NCBI RefSeq assembly: GCF_900111595.1
Contig: NZ_FOHN01000006.1
Span: 1-43,005, forward strand
Reading direction: 5' to 3'
Length of the DNA: 43,005 nt
Source: [Clostridium] polysaccharolyticum
Lineage (GTDB): Bacteria; Bacillota; Clostridia; Lachnospirales; Lachnospiraceae
This document shows positions 15,152 to 24,131 of this stretch, one piece after another. The position numbers and the translations under genes were made by a program. Numbering within the stretch: the stretch's first letter is position 1; the number at the start of each line of letters is the position of its first letter. A model generated the notes under the pieces. The model did not search any database and was not told the origin of the DNA. It saw only the letters and a program-made list of their open reading frames with translations.

Positions 15152-16358
15152 CCTCATCTCTCCTTATTTTTATCTGTTCCCATAATGGTTTTCGTACTTT
15201 TTTTCTTGTCACTTCCACCAGATTTAACTTTGTCATATCTATAAGAGCTGTTTTCACAGGATCTTTCGCAAATAAATGTTTCAATTGATTCATTAAGCTT
15301 TTTCTTTTTTCTTCGTCCTCTAAATCAATAAAATCTATTATAATAATCCCTGACATATTACGCAGGCGTATCTGCTTTGCAATTTCTTCTGCCGCTTCAG
15401 AATTAATCCGGTAATAGGTTTCCTGTTCATTTTTCTTGCCTTTCACTGCTTTCCCAGTATTTACATCAATTACAGTCAAAGCTTCTGTAGGCTCAATTAC
15501 CAGATAGCCGCCGGATTTTAACCAGACTCTTTTATGCAATGCCTTCTGAAGTTTTGTTTCGATGCTATATAAATTCTTCATGGAAATCATGGAATCCTGA
15601 TAGAAAGCCAGTTTTGAAAGATCTTCTGGCTGATACATACTTAAAAATGCATGAATCTCTTCGTAGATTTCTTTCTGGTCTGTAATGATTTCATCTATCT
15701 GGCACTGGTTAAAATCTCGAATATCGGCCAAATAATTAGGCAGGCCTTTTTCGATCAGTGAAAACCTTGTAAAATGAATCTCTTGCTGGGTAATACGCTG
15801 ATAAACAGACTGTAATGCTTGTATTTCCTGCAGAATGCGTTTTTCTTCCACCCCTTCGCTATTGGTCCTTATGACAAATCCATAGGAATCCTGCAAATAC
15901 GGACTTACGATATCTTTTAATCTAGCCCTTTCTTCATTAGATACAATTTTGGCCGAAATACCTGTTTTCGTAATTCCGTGGGTCAGCACCACATATTTAC
16001 CTGTAATATTTAAGTTACAGGTAACGGTTGGAGACTTGGTTTTTACATTTTCACGTTCTATCTGGACCATGATTTCATCCCCAATACAGATCCGTTCTCT
16101 TTGCATTCCATTGCAGTAAATCGGATGCTGCGGCTTGGAAAGGGGAAGATAACACATAACCCCTCCTGCAATCTCCACAAACGCAGCATTAATATTCTTT
16201 ACAATATTTTTTACTTTTCCAATATAGATATTACCAAGAAGGACACCACCAGAAGAAGCCTGTTCTGCATTTACCTGAACGAGCTCCTTCTTGCAAAGCA
16301 ACAGCGAATATACAATCTGTTCTTCTTTTAAAATCACTAACTGGTTTGCTTTCTCCAT
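15120..16358 (-). CDS. rng: Ribonuclease E/G family protein
   Basis: About 412 residues, RNase G size without the long RNase E tail. An S1-like RNA-binding region lies at about 35-110 (GNIYIGKVKNIVKN, then AAFVEIAGG). The catalytic core has the magnesium-binding DVNTGK near residue 300 and IIIDFIDLEDEEKR further on. It cleaves single-stranded RNA and matures rRNA. Two ATGs are close; the one at 16356-16358 (MEKANQ) fits the GAAGGGG site better. The two zinc-link cysteines of RNase E are not evident. It follows the TIGR03936 gene by 17 bases, a usual order in Clostridia. Confidence 0.92.
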   Translation of the reverse strand: MEKANQLVILKEEQIVYSLLLCKKELVQVNAEQASSGGVLLGNIYIGKVKNIVKNINAAFVEIAGGVMCYLPLSKPQHPIYCNGMQRERICIGDEIMVQIERENVKTKSPTVTCNLNITGKYVVLTHGITKTGISAKIVSNEERARLKDIVSPYLQDSYGFVIRTNSEGVEEKRILQEIQALQSVYQRITQQEIHFTRFSLIEKGLPNYLADIRDFNQCQIDEIITDQKEIYEEIHAFLSMYQPEDLSKLAFYQDSMISMKNLYSIETKLQKALHKRVWLKSGGYLVIEPTEALTVIDVNTGKAVKGKKNEQETYYRINSEAAEEIAKQIRLRNMSGIIIIDFIDLEDEEKRKSLMNQLKHLFAKDPVKTALIDMTKLNLVEVTRKKVRKPLWEQIKIRRDEDGESSENQRS

Positions 16359-16375
16359 GGTCATTCCCCTTCTAA

Positions 16376-17128
16376 CTACTCTTTTAGTTCTCCTAAAGAG
16401 ATTATTGTTCCATCTTCACCATCTGCATATAAATCCAAACGGTGGTACTGATAAGAAAATGGATTTAATTCCTGTCCAAGATACTGGTAAAATGCTTCCA
16501 TTACAAGGTCAGGCTTAATATTAGTAACACTTCCGGCAACCAGCTGTACATACACTTTCTGTTCCGCTTCAAACTGCTGTGCCACTGTTTCAGAATAATC
16601 TCTCTTTACTAACTTTCCAAAGCTTTCTTTGTCAAATGCATACTGATACACAAATGGCTTAATATCTATTAAAGAAGAACTTTTCTTTGTTTTCTTCTCA
16701 ATTTCAATTTTATCTTGTGCCATAAAGGCAGCAAATTTTTCTTCAAAATTTTCAACTGGTGTATATCCATCTTTTAAGGCAATTTCATAATCTGCTGCAC
16801 TTACAATAGACATGGCATTTCGTCCTTTATCCGAAAGAACATGAAAATTTACTACACGGATTTCGTCATTCATCTGTGCATTTAATCTTGCAGCCATTTC
16901 TTCCTCAGAACCAGAAGAATTAAGTTCCACGTCCAGATATTCTCCATCACTTGTAAGGCCAACTCCAAGAGGCTGTGCAAATGACATCAGCTGATGGCGG
17001 TTAAATCCCTGTGAGTAAGCAATATCAATATCAGCTCTTCGAAATGCTTTCTGGAAGTAACGCATAACGTCCAAATGTCCAATGAATTTCATGGACCCTG
17101 TTTTTATAAATTTAATTCTTGCTTTCAT
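16376..17128 (-). CDS. TIGR03936 family radical-SAM-associated protein (DUF2344)
   Basis: About 250 residues. The N-terminus (KARIKFIKTGSMKFIGHLD, then FRRADIDIAYSQGFNRH) is characteristic of the DUF2344/TIGR03936 family that always accompanies, or is fused to, a TIGR03960 radical-SAM protein. The role is unproven; genomic company points to modification of RNA or ribosomes. The start at 17126-17128 is chosen because GGAGGT lies ten bases before it; this gives a 17-base overlap with the upstream radical-SAM gene and coupled translation. Confidence 0.9.
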   Translation of the reverse strand: MKARIKFIKTGSMKFIGHLDVMRYFQKAFRRADIDIAYSQGFNRHQLMSFAQPLGVGLTSDGEYLDVELNSSGSEEEMAARLNAQMNDEIRVVNFHVLSDKGRNAMSIVSAADYEIALKDGYTPVENFEEKFAAFMAQDKIEIEKKTKKSSSLIDIKPFVYQYAFDKESFGKLVKRDYSETVAQQFEAEQKVYVQLVAGSVTNIKPDLVMEAFYQYLGQELNPFSYQYHRLDLYADGEDGTIISLGELKE

Positions 17129-18977
17129 AGCACACGCCACCTCCAAATTTTGCTGCTCCACATCCAGAACATTTTTGCCTGCAGTTTGGAGTTACAGTTT
17201 CACCCATAGCATTCTGGTACTCTCTCCACAAGAACTTCTTGGTCACACCTGCATCAATGAAATCCCAAGGAAGCACTTCATCAAAGGAACGTTCCCTTGC
17301 TGTATAGAATAAAGGATCTATATTATTTTCTTCAAATGCTTCCAGCCAGGCATCATATTTGAAATGCTCTGACCATGAGTCGAACATACATCCTTTTTTG
17401 TATACATCCAAAAGAAGCTTATTTAACTTTCTGTCACCTCTGGCAAGTACACCTTCCAGCAAGGTAACTTCTGCTTCATGCCAGTTGTATTTAATACTTT
17501 TCTGGTTTAACTGCTCACGCATTTTTCCATTTAGGAAACGCTGTTTTTCTAAGAATTCTTCGCTGGTACACATTCTTGACCACTGGAATGGGGTAAATGG
17601 CTTTGGAACGAAGAAGGAGGTACTGGATACGATCTGTACTTTTCCATTTCTCTGATCCTTAGGAATTGTGTAATACTCTCTTGCAATCTTGTCAGACAGA
17701 ATCGCAATTCCTTCAATGTCTTCTTCTGTTTCCCCCGGAAGGCCTAGCATAAAGTAAAGTTTTACACGGTTCCATCCACCACGGAAAGCATCCATAGCAC
17801 CTTTTAGAATCACTTCTTCTGTTAAGCCTTTATTAATCACGTCACGCATACGCTGTGAACCTGCTTCTGGCGCAAATGTCAGGCTGCTCTTTTTCACGTC
17901 CTGTACTTTGCTCATAACATCTAGTGCAAATGCATCAATACGAAGAGATGGCAGGGAAATATTGACTCCTTTGGAACCAAATTCATCAATCAGGAAGTAC
18001 ACTAGTTCCTGTAAATGAGAGTAGTCACTGGAACTTAGGGAGCTTAAGGAAATCTCATCCTGACCAGTGGATTTTAACATGGTATAGGCACGGTCTTTTA
18101 AGAACTCAATGCTTCTTTCACGAATTGGACGGTAAATCATGCCAGCCTGACAGAAACGGCATCCACGGATACATCCTCTCTGGATTTCCAAAACTACACG
18201 GTCTTGTGTTACCTTAATGTAAGGAACTAATGGATTTTCCATATAAAATGTATCACTTAACTGCATTTCCACTTGCTTCTTCACCGTTTCCGGTGCATTT
18301 TCATTGATTACACGAAATGCTTTTATAGTTCCATCTTCCTTATATTCCGGCTCATAAAACTGCGGTACATAAATACCTTCAATATGAGCTGCTGCTTCTA
18401 AAAATTCTTTTCTTGTACCGCCACGTTTTCTGTTTGCTTTATAAGTGTCAAGCAGCTGATAATAAATGGTTTCGCCTTCTCCCATATAGAATAAGTCAAA
18501 GTAATCACTAATTGGTTCTGGATTGTAAGAACATGGACCTCCACCAATTACAATGGGATCATCCTCCCCACGCTCTGCTGCAATAAGTGGAATCTGGGAT
18601 AAATCTAAGACTTGAAGAATATTGGTATAGCACATTTCATACTGCAGGGTTATTCCTAAGAAATCGAATTCTTTTACTGGATCTTGCGATTCCAATGCAA
18701 ATAAAGGGATATTCTTTTCTCGCATAATCTTGTCCAAATCACTCCAGGGAGAATACACACGTTCACAGTAAGTATCTTCCCTGCGGTTAAACATATCATA
18801 TAAAATCTGGATTCCCTGATGTGACATCCCAATTTCGTATACATCCGGGAAACACATGCAAAAACGAATATCGATGCTGTCTTTCTCTTTCACGACCATA
18901 TTGTATTCATTGCCAATATATCTGGCTGGTTTTTCCACGGTAAGTAATATTTCATCACTAAGTGCCAATTTGCGCAT
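17112..18977 (-). CDS. TIGR03960 family B12-binding radical SAM protein
   Basis: About 621 residues. An N-terminal cobalamin-binding-like part (PDVYEIGMSHQGIQILYDMF, then VIGGGPCSYNPEPISDYFD) is followed near residue 267 by CIRGCRFCQAGM, the CxxxCxxC cluster that holds the 4Fe-4S of radical SAM enzymes. The C-terminus carries a cysteine cluster (CRQKCSGCGAAKFGGGVC). The reaction is not known; in fusions it is joined to the next gene product. The ATG at 18975-18977 with AGAGGT upstream is chosen over one eleven codons earlier. Confidence 0.93.
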   Translation of the reverse strand: MRKLALSDEILLTVEKPARYIGNEYNMVVKEKDSIDIRFCMCFPDVYEIGMSHQGIQILYDMFNRREDTYCERVYSPWSDLDKIMREKNIPLFALESQDPVKEFDFLGITLQYEMCYTNILQVLDLSQIPLIAAERGEDDPIVIGGGPCSYNPEPISDYFDLFYMGEGETIYYQLLDTYKANRKRGGTRKEFLEAAAHIEGIYVPQFYEPEYKEDGTIKAFRVINENAPETVKKQVEMQLSDTFYMENPLVPYIKVTQDRVVLEIQRGCIRGCRFCQAGMIYRPIRERSIEFLKDRAYTMLKSTGQDEISLSSLSSSDYSHLQELVYFLIDEFGSKGVNISLPSLRIDAFALDVMSKVQDVKKSSLTFAPEAGSQRMRDVINKGLTEEVILKGAMDAFRGGWNRVKLYFMLGLPGETEEDIEGIAILSDKIAREYYTIPKDQRNGKVQIVSSTSFFVPKPFTPFQWSRMCTSEEFLEKQRFLNGKMREQLNQKSIKYNWHEAEVTLLEGVLARGDRKLNKLLLDVYKKGCMFDSWSEHFKYDAWLEAFEENNIDPLFYTARERSFDEVLPWDFIDAGVTKKFLWREYQNAMGETVTPNCRQKCSGCGAAKFGGGVCYESKN

Positions 18978-19029
18978 TTTGTTACCTCTTTCAATCTGTT
19001 TCTTATCCATAGAAATCTGTTTAAATGAT

Positions 19030-19068
19030 AAAGGAGTGCTTCAATGACTAATCACTGAATACTCCTTT
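19030..19068. terminator. Hairpin between the 122-residue gene and radical-SAM gene
   Basis: AAAGGAGT (19030-19037) pairs with ACTCCTTT (19061-19068), with TTCA/TGAA inside. The T-run is good on the plus strand and weak on the minus strand, where it would follow the 122-residue gene. Confidence 0.5.
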
Positions 19069-19097
19069 TTCCATTTGCTTATGCTATTATAACAGAC

Positions 19098-19466
19098 TTA
19101 CTTCTTTTTGTCACTGTTTAATATTTGCTGAAATGCTGGAATTACGTCTTTTTCCAGCATTTCAGAAGCTTCCTGCTGGATTCTGTCAAAGTGGTGGTTA
19201 TCTTCTACCAGCGTAACTATGGTATTAAAATCATAACCACTATAAGACCATCCAGACTGCTTGACTGCTGCCACTCCTAATAAAAGGAGACAGGAAAAAA
19301 ACAGCCTGATGTATGTACTCTTTTTAAATGCCATCCCTGTCTGGACTTCCACATTTTCTTCTCCATCTGCATAAATTTGCGGGCTGTCAATCTGCTTCAT
19401 GCAGTTAGCTCTGGCACTTCGGATTAATTGTTCACGTGACATGGAATTGCTGCTAAGATCACTCAT
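19098..19466 (-). CDS. Hypothetical single-pass membrane protein
   Basis: 122 residues, no family recognised. An N-terminal polar region of about 50 residues starts SREQLIRSARANCMKQI. One membrane segment follows (YIRLFFSCLLLLGVAAV, about residues 52-70), then about 50 outside residues rich in acidic residues (TLVEDNHHFDRIQQEASEML). It looks like a small type II membrane protein that places a short helical domain outside the cell. GGAGGACATA stands before the ATG. It is just upstream of the radical-SAM pair but with a hairpin between. Confidence 0.6.
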   Translation of the reverse strand: MSDLSSNSMSREQLIRSARANCMKQIDSPQIYADGEENVEVQTGMAFKKSTYIRLFFSCLLLLGVAAVKQSGWSYSGYDFNTIVTLVEDNHHFDRIQQEASEMLEKDVIPAFQQILNSDKKK

Positions 19467-19673
19467 TATGTCCTCCAGATATTCTTTGTATATTATATTG
19501 AAGGATATGGGAAATATGCCAATAGAGCTAATTTTTCTTCAATTATCTTCCCTTTATAAACCAGCCAATTATAGGCATTATTATGAAAGCACACATAAAG
19601 TTTACTGCATCTGCAAAATAATATCTGTTCTTTTTCCTGCCAGATTTTCATCATCTCATGTTACAAACTTGCA

Positions 19674-19702
19674 TTTACAGAGTTAGTATGTTACCATATT
19701 TT
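19674..19702 (+). promoter_or_regulatory. Promoter of the zinc-ribbon membrane protein
   Basis: TTTACA (19674-19679) and TATTTT (19697-19702) are 17 bases apart, 37 bases before the start codon. Confidence 0.45.
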
Positions 19703-19738
19703 TAGTATGAAAAATCTTATAAGAGAGGAAGATTACTT

Positions 19739-20530
19739 ATGTCTTGGTGTCCAAAATGCAAACAGGAATTTCAAGATGGAATAACCATATGCCCTACTTG
19801 CAATGAACCGCTAGTAGACGAGCTGGATACAACCATTCTTTTAAAACAAATCGACTTTTTCTCAGAAGAAGAAGTGAATAAATTTGCCTCATTTCTTACA
19901 TATTCTAAACTAGAAAATATAAGCTGGGAAAAGGACGAGGCTTCAGGCAACTACTATATACGCTGCCAGGAAGAAGATGTGAAAGAAATCGCCAAATTAT
20001 TTGGTGCATTTATGTCTGTGGAAGAAGATAAAAAAGAAGCCGAAGAAACAGAAAACTATGAGGAAACGGACGAGGAGCCGGATTCCTCTTCCAGAACCTA
20101 TGTAAAGAAACAAGACCAGTACTCCGACGTAAAATCCACTGGCATTATGCTCATTGGAATCGGTATTGTCGGTCTTGCTTATGTCGTTCTTAATGCAACT
20201 GGTATCTTGCATCTGTTAAACGGAACAATCTCATTTGGATTAAATATTGCATTATTTGCTGCTGCATTCCTTTACGGCATTTATTCCATGAGACAGGCCA
20301 AAGTACTAAAAGGCGAAATTGCAGAAGAAGAAACTGTTCGCAAAAAAATCATGAACTGGATTAACGAACATGTTACAGATGAGTTTCTGGAAAACTGTAA
20401 CGATCCTTCTCTTCCAGACGAAGCCAATTACTTAAAACAATATCAGGAAGCAAAACAGCTTGTACAAAAACAGTACCCTGATGTAAAGGAGAATTTTATC
20501 GAAAGCTTACTTGATGAGAAGATGAATTAA
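19739..20530 (+). CDS. Zinc-ribbon membrane protein of unknown function
   Basis: 263 residues. The N-terminus is a zinc ribbon of two CxxC knuckles (WCPKCKQEF, then CPTCNEPL). It is followed by a DUF2007-like stretch in which a switch between residues and a glutamate-rich linker (KKEAEETENYEETDEEPD) are visible. Two membrane segments lie near 135-180 (IMLIGIGIVGLAYVVL and FGLNIALFAAAFLYGI), and a charged C-terminal domain ends in YPDVKENFIESLLDEKMN. The zinc ribbon is likely cytoplasmic. It is a single-gene unit with its own promoter and terminator; function unknown. AGAGAGGAAG precedes the ATG. Confidence 0.75.
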   Translation: MSWCPKCKQEFQDGITICPTCNEPLVDELDTTILLKQIDFFSEEEVNKFASFLTYSKLENISWEKDEASGNYYIRCQEEDVKEIAKLFGAFMSVEEDKKEAEETENYEETDEEPDSSSRTYVKKQDQYSDVKSTGIMLIGIGIVGLAYVVLNATGILHLLNGTISFGLNIALFAAAFLYGIYSMRQAKVLKGEIAEEETVRKKIMNWINEHVTDEFLENCNDPSLPDEANYLKQYQEAKQLVQKQYPDVKENFIESLLDEKMN

Positions 20531-20545
20531 GAATAAAACATACCC

Positions 20546-20584
20546 AAAAGGTGATGCAGCCGATTTTACGTTGCATCACCTTTT
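20546..20584. terminator. Bidirectional terminator between converging genes
   Basis: AAAAGGTGATGCA (20546-20558) pairs perfectly with TGCATCACCTTTT (20572-20584). It serves the zinc-ribbon gene on the plus strand and the ABC transporter operon on the minus strand. Confidence 0.85.
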
Positions 20585-21258
20585 TATCTTCCCAATAGTA
20601 TTTTACCATCTTCAAGATGATACTCACGTCTACAAAGAGCAGCCACTTCACTATCATGGGTCACAATTACAATTGTAGTTCCAGAACGATTAATATCCAT
20701 TAATAATTCCATTATTTTCTCTGATGTCTTTCTATCTAATGCACCTGTAGGTTCATCTGCCAAAATTATATCAGGATTCATAATCAGCGCACGTGCGATA
20801 GCAACCCGCTGCTGCTCTCCACCTGACAAGTTTTTCACAGGCTCTTTTAAAAGATGTCCTATTCCAAGCTGATATGCTTTTTCTAACACACCATTTTTTA
20901 AGGAAGAGAACTTTTTTTTCGCCAAGTAAATCGGTACTGCAATATTATCGTAAACATTCATCTGCAGAATCAAAGAAAAATCCTGACTCACAAAACCAAT
21001 TTTCTCATTTCGGATTCTAGACATCTCTCTGTCTTTTCTAGGAACTATCACTCGTTCATTAAAATAATATTTTCCCGTAAACAAAGGATCTAACAAACCA
21101 AGAATACGAAGCAGCGAAGTCTTTCCCGATCCGGATTTGCCTGTAATAGCAATCATATCCCGTTTCCAGATTTCAAGTGAAATATCATTCAGAACCAAAT
21201 TGGAAATTCCCGATTCACTTTTATATTGCTTTGTAATATTTTCAAGTAATATCTGCAT
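20584..21258 (-). CDS. ABC transporter ATPase (MacB/LolD type)
   Basis: 224 residues, a complete nucleotide-binding subunit: Walker A GKSGSGKTS at 40-48, Q-loop FVSQDF, signature LSGGEQQRVAIARAL, Walker B IILADEPTGALD and the switch histidine in VTHD. The closest class is the LolD/MacB/BceA type that pairs with FtsX-like permeases rather than importers. Its start overlaps the upstream permease gene by 17 bases, with GAGAGGAAAG before the ATG. It powers the two permeases encoded just upstream. Confidence 0.95.
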   Translation of the reverse strand: MQILLENITKQYKSESGISNLVLNDISLEIWKRDMIAITGKSGSGKTSLLRILGLLDPLFTGKYYFNERVIVPRKDREMSRIRNEKIGFVSQDFSLILQMNVYDNIAVPIYLAKKKFSSLKNGVLEKAYQLGIGHLLKEPVKNLSGGEQQRVAIARALIMNPDIILADEPTGALDRKTSEKIMELLMDINRSGTTIVIVTHDSEVAALCRREYHLEDGKILLGR

Positions 21259-22357
21259 GCCTTTCCTCTCCTTTAAAAATGCAAAATCTTTTTTTTACAC
21301 ATAAAATCGAAACGAATGCCGTTGTAAAAACCATAAATAAAATAAATATAATGGAAAATACCATATTCAAACGATATGCCTCGTGATTTTTCCAATTTAA
21401 AAATTTAATCATAAAAACATACGCTATGGCAGAACATGCTATATTGATAGTATTCTGAGTTGTCACAATACATATAATTTTTAATTTAGAAGCCCCACAT
21501 TCCCTTAAAATCCTTAAAATGCCTTTTGACTTATGTACCTGTATAAGGGTAGTACATATAATACAAAAAATCACGATAACAAGTTGTGGAACAAAGAGGG
21601 GGAATACGTATTTCCTTAACTCCTTTTGATGGATTTCACTATTTTCAGATATCTCTCCAAAAGGAATCAGCTGTCCATGCTTGTGTAACTGAGAGATTGT
21701 TTCTTTATTATTGTCTTTCAATTTTACTACCAGCGCTAATGATGGATATTCTCTTCCATTTTCACAAAGCAAATCAATATTATTAGTTAAAATCATATTT
21801 CTTTTTTGTACCAGCATGTCTTTAAAAGTCATGGAGTTCCCTAAACCTGTATAGTCTAGCATCATAAGGAAAGATGGATTTTGTAATTTACCAACAATAG
21901 CTGCTTTTTTTCTTTCCTGTTTTTCTGTATAAAATACTATCGTATCACCAGCTTTATATTTTCTAGAAAAATCCCCACTAAGAATCACTTCACATTTCTT
22001 AGATGTAGAATCAAACCATTTTCCACTTGCAAGCTTATACTGAATGGACTGCATGGTGTCATTTAAATATAAGATATCCATCGGGTTCTTTTTCCTTTTC
22101 AAGGCCAGATACCCCTTTCCCATCATCTCATATCCAACACCTTCTACCCCCTCTATCTCCTTTACATCCCTGATTTCCTTTTCACTTACATTCTCATTCT
22201 TCGCTAAATAATACATATTTTCTGGATAATCCAGTTTAGGTTGTATATCTGACGAGATTGCTTGGCTTAGCGATACAAAAACCAAGCTAATTGTTAGAAT
22301 AAATAAAATATTGACTGTCCTGTTTATACAATATAATTTATACAAAATGTTTATCAT
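21242..22357 (-). CDS. FtsX/MacB-like ABC permease, second of two
   Basis: 371 residues in the MacB layout. One N-terminal membrane segment (VNILFILTISLVFVSL) is followed by about 220 outside residues. Three C-terminal segments then follow (FVPQLVIVIFCIICTTLI, ICIVTTQNTINIACSAIAYVF, MVFSIIFILFMVFTTAFVSIL). Such transporters do not carry substrate through a channel but move exported or membrane-bound molecules mechanically. The ATG has no obvious SD site, unusual for this genome; translation may be coupled to the upstream permease, whose stop is 20 bases away. AT-rich. Confidence 0.8.
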   Translation of the reverse strand: MINILYKLYCINRTVNILFILTISLVFVSLSQAISSDIQPKLDYPENMYYLAKNENVSEKEIRDVKEIEGVEGVGYEMMGKGYLALKRKKNPMDILYLNDTMQSIQYKLASGKWFDSTSKKCEVILSGDFSRKYKAGDTIVFYTEKQERKKAAIVGKLQNPSFLMMLDYTGLGNSMTFKDMLVQKRNMILTNNIDLLCENGREYPSLALVVKLKDNNKETISQLHKHGQLIPFGEISENSEIHQKELRKYVFPLFVPQLVIVIFCIICTTLIQVHKSKGILRILRECGASKLKIICIVTTQNTINIACSAIAYVFMIKFLNWKNHEAYRLNMVFSIIFILFMVFTTAFVSILCVKKRFCIFKGEERHADIT

Positions 22358-22377
22358 AATTTTACTATAGCTGTGAA

Positions 22378-23403
22378 CTAGACAAGCTTTCTTCCTTCCC
22401 TTATTTTATAGATAACCAAAACACAATTCATCAAGACAATATAAGAAAATGCACAACCAATTTCTTTATATGAAATTTTTCCATTTACAACTCCACCTAA
22501 TATAAATTTTTTCAACAAAAAAAATACAGATACAGAAATCAAAAATGAAATAAACAGCTTCATACAATCCTCTAGAATAATAGAAAACGCTAATCCACTT
22601 TTTGTCATTCCCTGTTCTCTAAGAATCTGATATACCTTTTTCCTTTCACAAAAAATATAATAAACTAACACTATATAAATCAGTGCAGACGAACTTAATA
22701 TAACAAAAAAATCCCTTGAAGCGGATAAAAAATCAAAAAATGTGTAATCTTCCACCTTTCCACTGCATATCTCCTCAGCCTCTAAAATCTTTCCTACCCT
22801 TTTCTCATATACCTCCATCTTCGCATTTGAAATTACGCTTCTATAACTGCACATAACCGTAATTCTCTGTTTACTTGGCATCAGTTTTGTAAAGGATGAA
22901 ACTGGAAGAAAAATATCTATTTGATTATCATTTATTTTCCCCACGCATGTCATATCCACACCATTTATCAATACCCGTTCGCCTATATCTGTAAAAAACC
23001 ATTTGTTACAAATAAATGTGTCCTCTTTCATACTTCGGGTGTCTGACATGCCCTTTACTGTCTTTATGAAAGAGCTGTTTTTATTTCCAGAAGTATATAT
23101 TTGATATTGATTTGAATCTATGCTGACAGTACTTGATATTAAAATTTCGTTTTGAAAAGTTTCGTTTTGAACCTTTTGTATTTTCTCATTTAAATCTTCA
23201 CCATTACTGCTCAGATAAAAGTAACTGCATTGACTATCTTTATTCAATGTCATAACCTGATTCTGATAGGAATAATAACTATCTATGTAAATCATTAAAA
23301 GATTACTGTTTATGATTATCCCCGCCATAAACAAGATTGTGGCTGCTTTTTCTTTTTTTAAAAAACATCTAAGAAAACAAAAGAAGCCTTTTCTATCTAA
23401 CAT
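22378..23403 (-). CDS. FtsX/MacB-like ABC permease, first of two
   Basis: About 341 residues, with the same topology as its neighbour: a segment near the N-terminus (ATILFMAGIIINSNLLMIYI), a large outside domain of about 190 residues, and three C-terminal segments. One of the three is FVILSSSALIYIVLVYYIF. Sequence similarity to the second permease is low, so they probably form a heterodimer. The frame opens at a GTG, but the ATG at 23401-23403 has AGAGGTG nine bases before it and is preferred. The gene has its own promoter (23446-23473), divergent from the small exported protein. Confidence 0.78.
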   Translation of the reverse strand: MLDRKGFFCFLRCFLKKEKAATILFMAGIIINSNLLMIYIDSYYSYQNQVMTLNKDSQCSYFYLSSNGEDLNEKIQKVQNETFQNEILISSTVSIDSNQYQIYTSGNKNSSFIKTVKGMSDTRSMKEDTFICNKWFFTDIGERVLINGVDMTCVGKINDNQIDIFLPVSSFTKLMPSKQRITVMCSYRSVISNAKMEVYEKRVGKILEAEEICSGKVEDYTFFDFLSASRDFFVILSSSALIYIVLVYYIFCERKKVYQILREQGMTKSGLAFSIILEDCMKLFISFLISVSVFFLLKKFILGGVVNGKISYKEIGCAFSYIVLMNCVLVIYKIREGRKLV

Positions 23404-23445
23404 TATTGTTTTCACCTCTTACAGAAAAATTCAAACTTTAAGCTA

Positions 23446-23473
23446 AGTATAATCCAAAGAAATACTTTGTCAA
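23446..23473 (-). promoter_or_regulatory. Promoter of the ABC transporter operon
   Basis: On the minus strand TTGACA (23468-23473) and TATACT (23446-23451) are 16 bases apart, about 43 bases before the first permease start. Confidence 0.65.
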
Positions 23474-23561
23474 CCAATTAGCCACTAAATAGATATCTGA
23501 ATTTTCCAAAACAAGGATTTCCTATCATTTTCATGATTTATTTTTCTTTTTTACACTTCTA

Positions 23562-23590
23562 TTGACATTTTCCACATTTTGTTATATATT
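23562..23590 (+). promoter_or_regulatory. Promoter of the exported protein/VanZ genes
   Basis: TTGACA (23562-23567) and TATATT (23585-23590) are 17 bases apart. It is divergent from the transporter promoter with about 90 bases between them, enough for one shared regulator. Confidence 0.65.
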
Positions 23591-23640
23591 TTTTATAAAT
23601 TGCGCAATTTTTAAAATTAATTCTAAAAGGAGTCAATACA

Positions 23641-24063
23641 ATGAAACAATTAAATATCAAATCCATTTTTTTCAAATTATTATGTGTCATACTAGTCTTA
23701 TTTTTATCATCTATTAATATTCTCGCCTCTGCTAAAGGGGGTTACGCTTCAACCTACGAGATGACTGGAGGGTTGTTCTGTAGAGCAATGGAAATTGATA
23801 AAAATTGCACTTTAGCAGTAACAATAACCCCTACCAAAGGATCATCAGATTGCAACATGGGGATTTATCTGGAGAAGAAGAGTGGAAAATCATGGACAGC
23901 TGACTATGATGAAGACTCTGTTAGTTCAACTAGTGGAGGCACAATAACATTTAAAATATCAAAAACAGGTACATATAGATTATATCTAAGAAATTATAGC
24001 AACATGTCTTCAGGTGGCACGGGAACAAAATGGAAAGGCAGCATCCGTGTAAGCTGGAGTTAG
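23641..24063 (+). CDS. Small exported protein of unknown function
   Basis: 140 residues. A signal peptide (KSIFFKLLCVILVLFLSS, cut near ILASA) leaves about 108 residues that look beta-rich, with many Gly, Ser and Thr. The end, GTGTKWKGSIRVSWS, and the lack of catalytic motifs recall small secreted beta-sandwich proteins; a remote similarity in layout to lactococcin-972-type bacteriocins is possible but unproven. Three cysteines are present in the mature part. AAAAGGAG precedes the ATG. It is divergent from a MacB-type ABC transporter and followed by a VanZ-family gene 68 bases on, which suggests that the transporter acts on it or protects against it. Confidence 0.65.
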   Translation: MKQLNIKSIFFKLLCVILVLFLSSINILASAKGGYASTYEMTGGLFCRAMEIDKNCTLAVTITPTKGSSDCNMGIYLEKKSGKSWTADYDEDSVSSTSGGTITFKISKTGTYRLYLRNYSNMSSGGTGTKWKGSIRVSWS

Positions 24064-24131
24064 TTCCATCCAACAAGATCATCTACTCTATGCAGATGGT
24101 CTTCAACTTAAAATAAAGGAGTTTTAAACAT

